Below the pieces are notes generated by a model. The model saw only the letters and a program-made list of their open reading frames with translations, did no database searches and was not told the DNA's origin. A stretch of DNA of 39,317 nucleotides, taken from positions 1 to 39,317 of the forward strand of contig CADAES010000021.1 in assembly GCA_902786975.1 (NCBI GenBank), written 5' to 3'. Source of the DNA: an uncultured Ruminococcus sp. (GTDB lineage: Bacteria; Bacillota; Clostridia; Oscillospirales; Ruminococcaceae). Of the stretch, positions 8,081 through 16,654 are shown one piece after another. Position numbers and translations under genes: made by a program. Every line of letters begins with the position of its first letter. The stretch's first letter is position 1.

Positions 8081-8869
8081 CTATCTGTTTTTGTACTGCG
8101 GGTTTTCCGAATACTGCTCGTACTGTGTCCACATTTCGTAAGCAAGCATATGATAGAACTTGTTTACGGCATAGTCCTGCGACTCGTAGACCTTTACGAG
8201 CTCACACTTATAGCTGTAATCGTCATCGCTTATCCTTGTCATTTCGCTCTCAAATTCGGGCAGCTTCTTTTTGGAATGGTATGTACCGAAATTGTAAAGC
8301 GGCGGCTTCAGCGACTCCTTATCGTATATCCCTGTGACTATACTGTGAGTGTAGATATGATGCTGATGACCGTACTCGCCCTCTTTATTGTGGGTGACGA
8401 TAAGCTCCCAGTCCTTACAGGTCATAAGCCTTTCAAGGTCGTTCTCGATCTTGTCACGCACCTGCGTCCATTCGTCACGGATACCTGCGACCTTGTCGGG
8501 ATATTCCAGGATATATCCGCTGTTGCCCGTAATGGACAGCATTTTTTCAAACTCGGCTTTTCGGGTGTCGTTTCTTGCGTTGGTGATGCAGACGATAAAA
8601 TAGTCTCCCGACCTTATATGTGCCCCGCCCCAGATAGTATCGTCGTCGGGGTGGGCGACTATCATCAGCTTTTTAGCCTTTGTATCGTTCTTGACCGTCT
8701 GTATCTGCTCTACCGTCAGAGGCTTGACATCGTAGGCTTTTTTTCTTGCGCTGCTGATGATGAGCTGTCGGATGACGAAAAACAAAAACGTCCCCACAGC
8801 TGCGGCTATGGGCAGTATCATAATGACGGTGAGTTTTTTTTTCTTTTTGCAGTTCTCCTTGGAAATCAT
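8081..8869 (-). CDS. Membrane-anchored PIG-L family deacetylase
   Basis: A 262-residue protein with a Lys-rich N-terminus and one transmembrane segment (about residues 13-34), followed by a PIG-L (LmbE-like) zinc-dependent N-deacetylase domain. The zinc-binding motif AHPDDD (near residue 72) followed by TIWGG is clear, as is the second metal motif HQHHIYTHS. Family members remove acetyl groups from N-acetylglucosamine in glycolipids, mycothiol-type thiols and antibiotics. With the Lys-rich end inside, the catalytic domain would be outside the membrane. AAGGAAG near the galT stop serves as its ribosome site; galT ends 12 nt upstream. Action on a GlcNAc-containing surface glycan is inferred from the yfhO and galT neighbours. 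Confidence 0.82.
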   Translation of the reverse strand: MISKENCKKKKKLTVIMILPIAAAVGTFLFFVIRQLIISSARKKAYDVKPLTVEQIQTVKNDTKAKKLMIVAHPDDDTIWGGAHIRSGDYFIVCITNARNDTRKAEFEKMLSITGNSGYILEYPDKVAGIRDEWTQVRDKIENDLERLMTCKDWELIVTHNKEGEYGHQHHIYTHSIVTGIYDKESLKPPLYNFGTYHSKKKLPEFESEMTRISDDDYSYKCELVKVYESQDYAVNKFYHMLAYEMWTQYEQYSENPQYKNR

Positions 8870-8881
8870 TTTTACGCTTCC

Positions 8882-10387
8882 TTACTCTTCTTTGTTCACT
8901 GCAGCGGCAAACCGTTCAAATGCCTTGCGTCCCTGTTCGTCACGCTTGAAAACGCCTGCGTGTTCAAGGACCTTTGCAAAGACGATGCCTATTTCTTTTC
9001 TGATTATTTCGGTCACGTTATCCTCGGTGAAGGTGTACTTTTTGCAAAGCTCCCTTGCCCAGTCGGCGTGCTTGGAAAGCGTGCTGTCTGCTTCAAGTCC
9101 GTCGGCGGTGTTTTTAACGAGCTGCTGTGCGAGCTGCTGCATTTCTGTTTTAAGTCTTGCAGGCAGAACGGCAAGTCCCATCACCTCGATAAGACCGATG
9201 TTTTCCTTCTTTATATGGTGAAGCTCTGCGTGCGGGTGGTAAACGCCCAGCGGGTGCTGCTGCGTAGTGATATTGTTTCTGAGCACCAGGTCAAGCTCAT
9301 AGTTTCCGCCGTTCATTCTTGCTATCGGGGTTATGGTGTTGTGCGGTTGCGCATCAGTCTTTGCAAAAACGAAAACGCTCTCGTCGGTATAGCCTCTCCA
9401 GCATCTGAGTATCTTATCGGCAAGCTCGACAAGGCTGTTCCTGTCGGGCGAACTAAGCCTTATAACGGACATCGGCCATCTGACTATGCCGGCTTTTACG
9501 TTTTCAAAGCCCTTGAAGACAAGCTCCTTCTCAACGGGTGCTTTTGCCATAGGGAACTCATAATTACCGCCCTGGAAATGCTCGTGTGAAAGTATCGAGC
9601 CGCCGACTATCGGAAGGTCAGCATTGGAGCCTATGATGTAATGCGGGAACATATCTATAAAGTCAAAAAGCTTATTGAACACGCTTTTGTCGATGACCAT
9701 AGGCGTATGGAGCTTGTTGAAAACGATACAGTGCTCGTTGTAATACACATAAGGAGAATACTGAAAGCCCCAGTCCTGTCCGTCTATCTTCAGCGGGATA
9801 ACACGGTGGGTCTGTCTTGCGGGCGAATCTGCTCTGCCCGCATAGCCGACATTCTCATAGCACAGCAGGCACTTGGGATAGCCCGACTGCTTTGCGAGCT
9901 TAGCGGCGGCGATAGCCTTGGGGTCTTTTTCGGGCTTAGAAAGGTTTACGGTGATATCTATCTCCCCGTACTCGGTCTGAGCCTTCCACCTTATATCCTT
10001 TTTTATGCGGTAGCGGCGGATATAATCGGTATCCTGCGAGAATTTGTAAAAATAGTCGGTCGCTTTCTTCGGGGACTGCTCATAAAGGTTGAAAAATACA
10101 CGCTCGACCTCACTCGGGCGCGGCGCAAGCGCCGACATCAGCTTTGTATCGAACAGGTCACGGTATGCTATACTGTCGGGGCAAAGCCCTTTTTCACAGG
10201 CAAAGTCAAGAAGCTGTGCAAGTGTGCTTTCAAGATCGACATCGGTATAATCCTGCGGCGGCTCCTCGTAATCGTCAAGACCGAGTATCTCCAGCAGGCG
10301 GTTTGTCGCATAGACCCTGTCACCCGGGGCGATAAGTCCTGTTGAAAGTCCGTAGCAGACAAGTTTTTTTATGCTTTCGTATATCAT
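8882..10387 (-). CDS. galT: UDP-glucose-hexose-1-phosphate uridylyltransferase, Gram-positive type
   Basis: A 501-residue Leloir-pathway enzyme that exchanges UMP between UDP-glucose and galactose-1-phosphate. Length and sequence fit the long GalT form of Firmicutes rather than the roughly 350-residue E. coli form. The uridylylation centre is seen as SHEHFQGGN in the middle of the protein, with a second His-rich stretch HPHAELHHIKKE further on. AAGGAG precedes the ATG. It heads the minus-strand operon with PIG-L, yfhO and glgB, driven by the promoter at 10437-10465. galK and galE are not adjacent. Confidence 0.93.
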   Translation of the reverse strand: MIYESIKKLVCYGLSTGLIAPGDRVYATNRLLEILGLDDYEEPPQDYTDVDLESTLAQLLDFACEKGLCPDSIAYRDLFDTKLMSALAPRPSEVERVFFNLYEQSPKKATDYFYKFSQDTDYIRRYRIKKDIRWKAQTEYGEIDITVNLSKPEKDPKAIAAAKLAKQSGYPKCLLCYENVGYAGRADSPARQTHRVIPLKIDGQDWGFQYSPYVYYNEHCIVFNKLHTPMVIDKSVFNKLFDFIDMFPHYIIGSNADLPIVGGSILSHEHFQGGNYEFPMAKAPVEKELVFKGFENVKAGIVRWPMSVIRLSSPDRNSLVELADKILRCWRGYTDESVFVFAKTDAQPHNTITPIARMNGGNYELDLVLRNNITTQQHPLGVYHPHAELHHIKKENIGLIEVMGLAVLPARLKTEMQQLAQQLVKNTADGLEADSTLSKHADWARELCKKYTFTEDNVTEIIRKEIGIVFAKVLEHAGVFKRDEQGRKAFERFAAAVNKEE

Positions 10388-10436
10388 AGCATTCTCCTTT
10401 TTTTAGCGGTTATAATTCACTAACATACTCCTATTT

Positions 10437-10465
10437 ATTATATAACAAATATAAAGATATGTCAA
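10437..10465 (-). promoter_or_regulatory. Promoter of the galT operon
   Basis: On the minus strand TTGACA (10465-10460), 17-nt spacer, TATAAT (10442-10437). A perfect consensus pair about 50 nt upstream of galT and divergent from the leuA promoter. Confidence 0.85.
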
Positions 10466-10517
10466 CGCCTGCGATGCGAGGGCAGATATAAACAAAGTGT
10501 TAAATTTGAAAAAGTGC

Positions 10518-10546
10518 TTGACAAGGAGTGACTGGGTGGCTATAAT
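10518..10546 (+). promoter_or_regulatory. Promoter of leuA
   Basis: TTGACA (10518-10523), 17-nt spacer, TATAAT (10541-10546), both perfect consensus. Transcription would start near 10553, giving a leader of about 320 nt that contains the T-box. Confidence 0.88.
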
Positions 10547-10552
10547 GGTTAT

Positions 10553-10835
10553 ATATACTAAATGCTTTGAAAGGAAGAAAAGCAGGTGCGTACTGCACAG
10601 AGAGCTGCCGGGCGGTGTAAGGCAGCGTGTACGGTCTGTAATAGCTCGTCCTTGAGCAGATGCGGTGAAACGGCTTTTGCTACGGTAGCTGCATTCGGGT
10701 TTCCGCCGTTAAAAGGAACACACATTGTTAAGATGTGGCTGAGGTATACAGTGTGAGCTGTATGCGAATGAGAGTGGTAACACGGGTAAACTCGTCTCTC
10801 CTGTTAATCGGGGGAAGACGATTTTTTATTTCCCC
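10553..10835 (+). promoter_or_regulatory. T-box leader, leucine specifier (CTC)
   Basis: The stem I distal part AGAGAGCTGCC...GGCAGC (about 10599-10626) is typical of T-boxes. The specifier is read as CTC (10645-10647), just before the conserved-like CCTTGAG, which fits tRNA-Leu. The T-box sequence proper is AGAGTGGTAACACGGGTAA (about 10771-10789), able to pair with an uncharged acceptor end. It is followed by the terminator at 10792-10830. By established T-box logic, uncharged tRNA-Leu stabilises the antiterminator and turns on leuA when leucine is short. Confidence 0.88.
10792..10830 (+). terminator. Regulated terminator of the leucine T-box
   Basis: TCGTCT-CTCC (10792-10801) pairs with GGGG-GA-AGACGA (ending 10821), followed by six T's (10822-10827). 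Its 5' arm overlaps the downstream part of the antiterminator region. Confidence 0.8.
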
Positions 10836-10876
10836 GTACAACGATTTTTAAATCAAAAGAGAAAGGAATTGTTAGT

Positions 10877-12550
10877 ATGGAAAACTACAAGAAGTATTCG
10901 GTAGGATATTTCCTGCCGCCCGAAAGATGTATGGAATGGACAAAGAAGGACAGCGTTGAAAAAGCTCCGGTATGGTGCTCTGTTGACCTTCGTGACGGCA
11001 ACCAGGCGCTGGTTATCCCGATGAGCCTTGAGGAGAAGCTGGAGTTCTTCGAGCATCTTGTAAAGATAGGCTTCAAGGAGATAGAGATAGGCTTCCCTGC
11101 CGCTTCGGAAACGGAGTATGAGTTCTGCCGCACGCTTATCGAGAAGGATATGATACCGGACGATGTTACGATACAGGTGCTCACGCAGTCAAGAGAGCAT
11201 ATCATCAAAAAGACATTTGAGGCTCTCAGGGGCGTAAAGAACGCTATCGTACATCTTTACAACTCGACCTCCGTTGCTCAGAGAGAGCAGGTGTTCAGAA
11301 AGAGCAAGGAAGAGATAATCAAGATAGCTACCGACGGCGCAGAGCTTCTCAACAAATACAGAGAGATGTACAAGGGCGAATCCAATTTCAGATTTGAATA
11401 CTCTCCCGAGAGCTTCACGGGTACGGAAATGGAATTTGCAAGAGATATCTGCAACGCTGTCATCGACATATGGAAGCCGACTCCCGAGGACAAGGTAATA
11501 ATCAATCTGCCCGTTACGGTGGAGGTATCAATGCCGCACGTTTACGCTCAGCAGATAGAATATATGTGCAAGACGATGCACAACAGAGAGAACCTTATCG
11601 TTTCGCTTCACCCGCACAACGACAGAGGCTGTGCTGTTGCGGACTGTGAGATGGGACTGCTCGCAGGCGGCGACAGGATAGAGGGCACATGCTTCGGAAA
11701 CGGCGAGAGAACAGGCAACGCAGATATCGTTACTGTCGCTATGAATATGTTTTCCCAGGGCGTTGACCCGAAGCTCGATTTTTCGGATATGCCTACTCTG
11801 GTCGAGCTTTACGAGAGGGTAACAAGAATGACTGTAAGCCCGAGAAGCCCGTACTCCGGTGCGCTGGTGTTCGCCGCATTCTCCGGCTCGCATCAGGACG
11901 CTATCGCAAAGGGTATGAACTGGCGCAAGGAAAAGAGCATCGACGCATGGACAGTACCGTATCTTCCTATCGACCCGCACGACGTCGGCAGAGAGTACGA
12001 TGCGGACGTTATCCGTATCAACTCGCAGTCGGGCAAGGGCGGCATAGGCTTCGTGCTCCAGACACAGTTCGGCTACGACCTGCCCAAGAAGATGCGTGAG
12101 GATTTCGGCTACAAGGTAAAGAGCGTTTCGGATCACCTTCACAAGGAGCTCAAGCCAGATGAGGTCTACGACATCTTCAAGAAGGAATACCTCAACAAGG
12201 CTACCTATGTCAATGCGACGCAGGAGCACTACACTCAGCTTGAAGGCGACAGAATAAGAGCTAAGGTGACCGCATCGGTAAACGGCGGCGAGGCGCAGAT
12301 TTACGAGGGCGAGGGCAACGGACGTCTCGACTCTGTGGCAAACGCTTTGCGCAAGGCTATCGGATTTGAGTTCTCCCTTGAAACATATCAGGAGCACGCA
12401 CTTGAAAGAAAGACAAACTCCGAAGCCGTTTCCTACGTTTCTATCTCAAAGGACGGAAAGACCTTCTGGGGCGCAGGCAGGCACTCGGATATCATCGTAT
12501 CCTCTATAAGAGCACTGCTGTCGGCTATCAACAACGCAAACGAAGGATAA
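10877..12550 (+). CDS. leuA: 2-isopropylmalate synthase
   Basis: A 557-residue enzyme that condenses acetyl-CoA with 2-oxoisovalerate in the first committed step of leucine synthesis. The HMGL-like barrel shows the Arg/Asp site VDLRDGNQAL (near residue 37), the metal-binding SLHPHNDRG, and GNGERTGNAD. The C-terminal third is the LeuA dimer/allosteric domain that normally senses leucine. Length and the N-terminal Trp-rich region match the long LeuA form (yeast/actinobacterial type) rather than the roughly 510-residue E. coli-like form. A weak AAAGGAA site precedes the ATG. It is controlled by the Leu T-box upstream, which confirms the assignment. Other leu genes are not in the window. Confidence 0.95.
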   Translation: MENYKKYSVGYFLPPERCMEWTKKDSVEKAPVWCSVDLRDGNQALVIPMSLEEKLEFFEHLVKIGFKEIEIGFPAASETEYEFCRTLIEKDMIPDDVTIQVLTQSREHIIKKTFEALRGVKNAIVHLYNSTSVAQREQVFRKSKEEIIKIATDGAELLNKYREMYKGESNFRFEYSPESFTGTEMEFARDICNAVIDIWKPTPEDKVIINLPVTVEVSMPHVYAQQIEYMCKTMHNRENLIVSLHPHNDRGCAVADCEMGLLAGGDRIEGTCFGNGERTGNADIVTVAMNMFSQGVDPKLDFSDMPTLVELYERVTRMTVSPRSPYSGALVFAAFSGSHQDAIAKGMNWRKEKSIDAWTVPYLPIDPHDVGREYDADVIRINSQSGKGGIGFVLQTQFGYDLPKKMREDFGYKVKSVSDHLHKELKPDEVYDIFKKEYLNKATYVNATQEHYTQLEGDRIRAKVTASVNGGEAQIYEGEGNGRLDSVANALRKAIGFEFSLETYQEHALERKTNSEAVSYVSISKDGKTFWGAGRHSDIIVSSIRALLSAINNANEG

Positions 12551-12563
12551 TACAGGGATTTAT

Positions 12564-13592
12564 ATGATAAAGAATATTGCGGTCGTAAGCCTGTCGTGCG
12601 GTCTTGCTGGCGAGCCGTTCGTCAAGTTTGAACTTGATATAGGTCTGTGCAGGCTCAAAGAGCTTGGCCTGAACGTTACGTTTATGCCGAATGCTCTCAA
12701 AGGCATGGAATATACATTCGCACACCCGGAAAAAAGAGCGGAAGATCTGCTTTTGGCATACAAAGACCCGAATTTAGATATGATACTTTGTGCTATCGGC
12801 GGTGACGATACCTACCGCCTGCTGCCCTATCTGTTCGATAACGGCGAGCTTGCCGGCGCTGTAAACGACAAGGTGTTCCTCGGGTTTTCCGACACGACGC
12901 TCAACCACTTTATGCTTCACAAGCTCGGAGTTCGTTCATTCTACGGTCAGTCATTCCTGTCGGATATCTGCGAGCTGAGCGACGAGATGCTGCCGTATAC
13001 AAAGAAGTATTTCGAGGAACTTGTCACCACCGGAACGATCAGCGAGATAACACCGTCTGATGTCTGGTATGAGGAAAGAAAGGCTTTCACCCCCGATCAG
13101 GTCGGGAAGCCGCTCGTATCGCACCAAAACAGCGGATTTGAGCTTTTGCAGGGCGCATCTGTCTTTTCGGGACAGATACTCGGCGGCTGCATCTGCTCGA
13201 TGTACGATATGTTCTGTGATGATCGCTATGCAGATATGCCGCAAATGTGCCAAAAGTATAAGCTGTTCCCTGATAAGGACGACTGGAAAGGAAAGATATT
13301 GCTGCTCGAATCGAGCGAAGAAAAGCCTTCGCCGGAAAAATACCGCAGGTCGCTTGAATATCTCAGGCAAACAGGCGTGTTTGAGCAAGTCTCGGGCGTT
13401 CTGGTCGGCAAGCCCATGGACGAGGCATTTGCAGATGATTATAAAAAGCTGCTTGTTCAGGTGATAGACAGGCCCGATCTGCCGATCGTTTGTAATTTAA
13501 ACATCGGTCACGCAATGCCACGATGCATAATCCCGTTCGGAACGGATGCCGTGGTAGACGCCGAAAATCAGATCATACGCTTTAATAATTAA
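12564..13592 (+). CDS. S66 family peptidase (LD-carboxypeptidase / MccF-like)
   Basis: A 342-residue cytoplasmic Ser peptidase. The S66 triad can be assigned: Ser109 in GFSDTT, Glu249 in LLLES, His316 in NIGHAMP. Family members remove the terminal D-Ala from L,D-linked peptidoglycan tetrapeptides (LdcA) or cleave microcin C-type nucleotide peptides (MccF). The C-terminal architecture does not separate the two. It starts 14 nt after leuA and ends at a strong terminator, so it is probably the second gene of the leucine T-box transcript. No obvious reason links it to leucine synthesis. Confidence 0.85.
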   Translation: MIKNIAVVSLSCGLAGEPFVKFELDIGLCRLKELGLNVTFMPNALKGMEYTFAHPEKRAEDLLLAYKDPNLDMILCAIGGDDTYRLLPYLFDNGELAGAVNDKVFLGFSDTTLNHFMLHKLGVRSFYGQSFLSDICELSDEMLPYTKKYFEELVTTGTISEITPSDVWYEERKAFTPDQVGKPLVSHQNSGFELLQGASVFSGQILGGCICSMYDMFCDDRYADMPQMCQKYKLFPDKDDWKGKILLLESSEEKPSPEKYRRSLEYLRQTGVFEQVSGVLVGKPMDEAFADDYKKLLVQVIDRPDLPIVCNLNIGHAMPRCIIPFGTDAVVDAENQIIRFNN

Positions 13593-13611
13593 AATGACAG
13601 ATAATAAGCAA

Positions 13612-13650
13612 AGGCTGCTGTACAAAAAAATGTACAGCAGCCTGTTTTTA
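13612..13650. terminator. Bidirectional terminator between convergent genes
   Basis: A perfect 13-bp stem AGGCTGCTGTACA (13612-13624) with its complement (13631-13643) and an A-rich loop, followed by TTTTT on the plus strand. It serves the leuA transcript and lies just past the stop codon of ydcF on the other strand. Confidence 0.85.
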
Positions 13651-14439
13651 TGTTCCGAGTATAAAGAATTTTGTGAGAGCCATCCACTCTCTTACCCAAT
13701 GCGAAGCGATGTGTCTGAACTCGGTATCTGCGCTGTATGACGTTACCTCGCCTGCGCCCTGTTCCTTTGCGATAAGGTTTGCACGGTACTGGTGGTAGCC
13801 GTCGGTGACTATGGTTATATCCCTGCTTATGCCAAGCTCGTCGAGCTTTTCAAACGTGAATTTGATGTTTTCAAATGTCGTTTTGGACTTGTCCTCGACG
13901 ATTATCCTGTCGGCAGATATACCGTTTTCAACGAGGTAGTTTTTCATACACTCGGCTTCGGTCATTTTCTCGTCGCTGCCCTGTCCGCCCGAAACTACGC
14001 ACGGCACCTCGGGGTGCTCGTCGAGCAGTTCCTTTGCGGCATCAAGTCTGCGGCGAAGCATTTTTGAAGGTCTGTCGCCTCTGACCTGGCAGCCGAGAAC
14101 GACGACCACGTTAGGCTTTTCGGGCTTATTGAAAGCAGCCGTAAGCATCATTATATTCAGCAGGACGATATACAAGACCGCAGCTGCGAGAATTACCGAA
14201 ACTGTGATTACCACAGCTTTTCCGCCTCCTGCTGCCCATAGTTTTTTCAGCAAGCCCTTGAAGCTGCTCCAGCCGACTGTTACAGCCATAAACGCAGCAC
14301 AGGCTGCCAATCCGACGACCGTTCCTGCGTTGACGAACGGGACAGCGGCAATAAACCACGCAGCGAGCAGAAGCTCGAGCGCAAGCAGCACCCAGCGTAC
14401 AGCAGACATCTGACCTGCGATCTTTTCTGCAATACTCAT
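13648..14439 (-). CDS. YdcF family (DUF218) membrane protein
   Basis: A 263-residue protein with three N-terminal transmembrane segments (about residues 14-36, 38-57 and 73-100) and a DUF218/YdcF domain. Conserved stretches are VVVVLGCQV, the Arg-rich RPSKMLRRRLDAA, VVSGGQGSDE, EDKSKTTFEN and TDGYHQYRA. Members such as SanA/ElyC are connected to envelope integrity, but the reaction is unknown. The ATG at 14439 shares one base with the argS stop codon (TGATG); a GTG at 14442 is also possible. It is the last gene of the ddl-murI-DUF1934-argS operon, consistent with an envelope role. Confidence 0.8.
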   Translation of the reverse strand: MSIAEKIAGQMSAVRWVLLALELLLAAWFIAAVPFVNAGTVVGLAACAAFMAVTVGWSSFKGLLKKLWAAGGGKAVVITVSVILAAAVLYIVLLNIMMLTAAFNKPEKPNVVVVLGCQVRGDRPSKMLRRRLDAAKELLDEHPEVPCVVSGGQGSDEKMTEAECMKNYLVENGISADRIIVEDKSKTTFENIKFTFEKLDELGISRDITIVTDGYHQYRANLIAKEQGAGEVTSYSADTEFRHIASHWVREWMALTKFFILGT

Positions 14440-16208
14440 CACATCGACTCCGGACAGGTTATCTTGAGCATATCAAGGATATTTGAGATGACCTGCTTAA
14501 CAGCAACGGACAGCGACAGCCTTGCCTGCATAATTCCTTCCTCCTCGCCGATTATGCGGCAGGCGTTATAGAACTTATGGTACAGGGTCGCCAGGTCGAT
14601 AGCATACTTGGTGACCTTTGCGGGGTCGTAATTCCTTGCGGCATCGTTGATGACCTCGGGAAGATTAGCAAGAAGCTTGATTATCGCTTTTTCCTCAGCG
14701 CTGTCAAGAAGCTTTGCGCTTTGAGTATCAAACGGTTTTAACGTGATGTTTTCCTCTGCTGCCTTTTTGAGAACGGAGCAGATCCTTGCATGTGCATACT
14801 GAACATAGTAAACGGGGTTCTGGCTTGACTCGGAGACTGCAAGGTCAAGGTCGAAGTCGAACTGTGAATCCGGCTCACGCAGATTGAAGAAAAATCTTGC
14901 TGCGTCTATCGGAATCTCGTCGAGCAGAGTGTTGAGCGTGATAGCCTTGCCCGAACGCTTGGAGAGCTTGTACACCTCGCCGTTTCTGACGAGTCTTACC
15001 ATCTGCATTATAACGATATCGAGCTTTTTCTCGTCAACGCCGAGTGCGGTCATGGAAGCCTTTATCCTTGCGATATAGCCGTGATGATCTGCGCCGAAGA
15101 TATCGACAGCCTTGTCGAATTTTCTGACGGCGAGCTTATTGTAGTGGTAGGCGATATCGGGAACAAGGTATGTAGGAATGCCGTTCTCACGCACGAGAAC
15201 TCTGTCCTTCTCATCGCCGAAATCGGTCGTTCTGAACCACAGAGCGCCGTCCTTTTCGTAGGTATGACCGCTTGCTTTGAGCTTTTCGATGATATCCTTC
15301 ACGGAGCCGTCGTTGTGGAGCGTGCTCTCTCTGAACCAGGTATCGTAGACGATGCGGTACTTTTCAAGGTCTCTGTGAAGACCCTCGATATTTATCGGCA
15401 GAGCAAAGTCAACGAGCGCCTTTCTTCTGTCCTCCTCGGACATTTCGCCTGCGGCTTTGCCGAACTTGTCGTAGTAGCTTTTAGCGTGGGCAATAATATC
15501 CATTCCGAGATAAACGTCCTCGGGCATCGGGAACTCGGGTCTGTTTCCGTCCTCGCCGTAAACTTCCTTACAGAAATCCTCTATGCCGAGGTTTTTGTTC
15601 ACAACAGCCTGTCCGGCATCGCTGAGTATCTGCATATATCTTAATGAAAGTGATTTTCCGAACTTTTCTATCTGATTGCCCGCATCGTTCACATAGAACT
15701 CTCTTTCAACGCCGTAGCCCGCTTTTTCAAGCACAGCTGCAAGGCAGTCGCCGATAGCTCCGCCTCTTGCATTTCCGATATGCATAGGTCCTGTCGGGTT
15801 TGCCGAGACAAATTCAACGAGAACTCTTTTGCCCTTGCCCATATCGGTCGAGCCGTAGCTCTCCTTTTCGCTGTTGACAGCATTGACAACGCTGCTGTAC
15901 CACTCGGGCGAGAAGAAGAAGTTTATAAATCCGGGTCCTGCGACCTCGCACCTTTCAAAGCAGCTGCCGTCAAGTCTGATCTTTTCGGCTATGCTCTGAG
16001 CTATCGCTCTTGGGTTGCTCTTGAACGGTCTTGCGCAGACCATCGCAGCGTTGGTCGAGATGTCGCCGTTCTTCGGATCGGCAGGTATCTCGGCTATAAA
16101 AGCAGGGATAGGCTCGGCGGGGAAAGTACCCTCTGCCACTAGCTCTCCCAGAGCCTGCATAACAAGCTCCTTGGTCTGTGAATAAGCTTGGTTTACCAGA
16201 TCTGTCAT
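14439..16208 (-). CDS. argS: Arginyl-tRNA synthetase
   Basis: A 589-residue class I synthetase that charges tRNA-Arg. The N-terminal ArgRS additional domain is followed by the HIGH-type motif in NPTGPMHIGNARGG (near residue 135) and a KMSKS equivalent KLSKRSG. A C-terminal anticodon-binding DALR domain with YVQYAHARICSV follows. Length is normal. It starts 14 nt after the DUF1934 gene, with AGAGGA as ribosome site. No T-box precedes it; expression seems to depend on the ddl promoter. Confidence 0.95.
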   Translation of the reverse strand: MTDLVNQAYSQTKELVMQALGELVAEGTFPAEPIPAFIAEIPADPKNGDISTNAAMVCARPFKSNPRAIAQSIAEKIRLDGSCFERCEVAGPGFINFFFSPEWYSSVVNAVNSEKESYGSTDMGKGKRVLVEFVSANPTGPMHIGNARGGAIGDCLAAVLEKAGYGVEREFYVNDAGNQIEKFGKSLSLRYMQILSDAGQAVVNKNLGIEDFCKEVYGEDGNRPEFPMPEDVYLGMDIIAHAKSYYDKFGKAAGEMSEEDRRKALVDFALPINIEGLHRDLEKYRIVYDTWFRESTLHNDGSVKDIIEKLKASGHTYEKDGALWFRTTDFGDEKDRVLVRENGIPTYLVPDIAYHYNKLAVRKFDKAVDIFGADHHGYIARIKASMTALGVDEKKLDIVIMQMVRLVRNGEVYKLSKRSGKAITLNTLLDEIPIDAARFFFNLREPDSQFDFDLDLAVSESSQNPVYYVQYAHARICSVLKKAAEENITLKPFDTQSAKLLDSAEEKAIIKLLANLPEVINDAARNYDPAKVTKYAIDLATLYHKFYNACRIIGEEEGIMQARLSLSVAVKQVISNILDMLKITCPESM

Positions 16209-16222
16209 TTTACTCGTCCTCT

Positions 16223-16642
16223 CTATTTAACTTCTATGGAAATATCAAAATCGCCGACATAGCTCGAATTTACGTCGATAACGTATTTGAAATCGAGCTT
16301 TCCGCCGTTGTCGTCAAGTTCGGAGTGGATATAGTTGGCATTGACGCCTACCATAAGGTCGCCGTAGGGCGTTCCGTAGACGCAGTGGTGCTTTTTGCCG
16401 AGCTCGACTATAAGATTGGAGATAACGCTGCCCGTTCTTGACATAACGACCTTCTTGCCGTCAAAAAGCTCTATCGTGGTAGTGCTCCCTTTGAAGCCCG
16501 TAGCCTCGGACTCGTCATAGGTCAGCTTATATCCGCTGTTCGTTTTTTCGTAAACAGCTCTTGAAAGAAGCTCTGTCGATTCCTTCTGCTCTCCGTCAGA
16601 CTGACTGCTGACAAGCTTCATTGAAACGTCCTGTTTTAACAA
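16223..16642 (-). CDS. DUF1934 (YwiB-like) beta-barrel protein
   Basis: A 139-residue protein of the DUF1934/YwiB family, predicted as a small calycin-like beta barrel; function unknown. TTG at 16642 is chosen as start because a perfect AGGAGG lies 7 nt upstream. An ATG seven codons later is the alternative but has no such site. In this family the gene often sits directly before argS, as it does here (14-nt gap). It follows murI by 12 nt. Confidence 0.8.
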   Translation of the reverse strand: MLKQDVSMKLVSSQSDGEQKESTELLSRAVYEKTNSGYKLTYDESEATGFKGSTTTIELFDGKKVVMSRTGSVISNLIVELGKKHHCVYGTPYGDLMVGVNANYIHSELDDNGGKLDFKYVIDVNSSYVGDFDISIEVK

Positions 16643-16654
16643 TTCTTATCCTCC

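Noticed and set aside
7973-9589. Long plus-strand open frame (538 codons) antisense to yfhO, PIG-L and galT
   Set aside because: It crosses three well-supported genes on the other strand and has no promoter, ribosome site or domain of its own.
11528-12397. Minus-strand frame inside leuA
   Set aside because: leuA is supported by domain motifs and the T-box; the antisense frame has no supporting signal.
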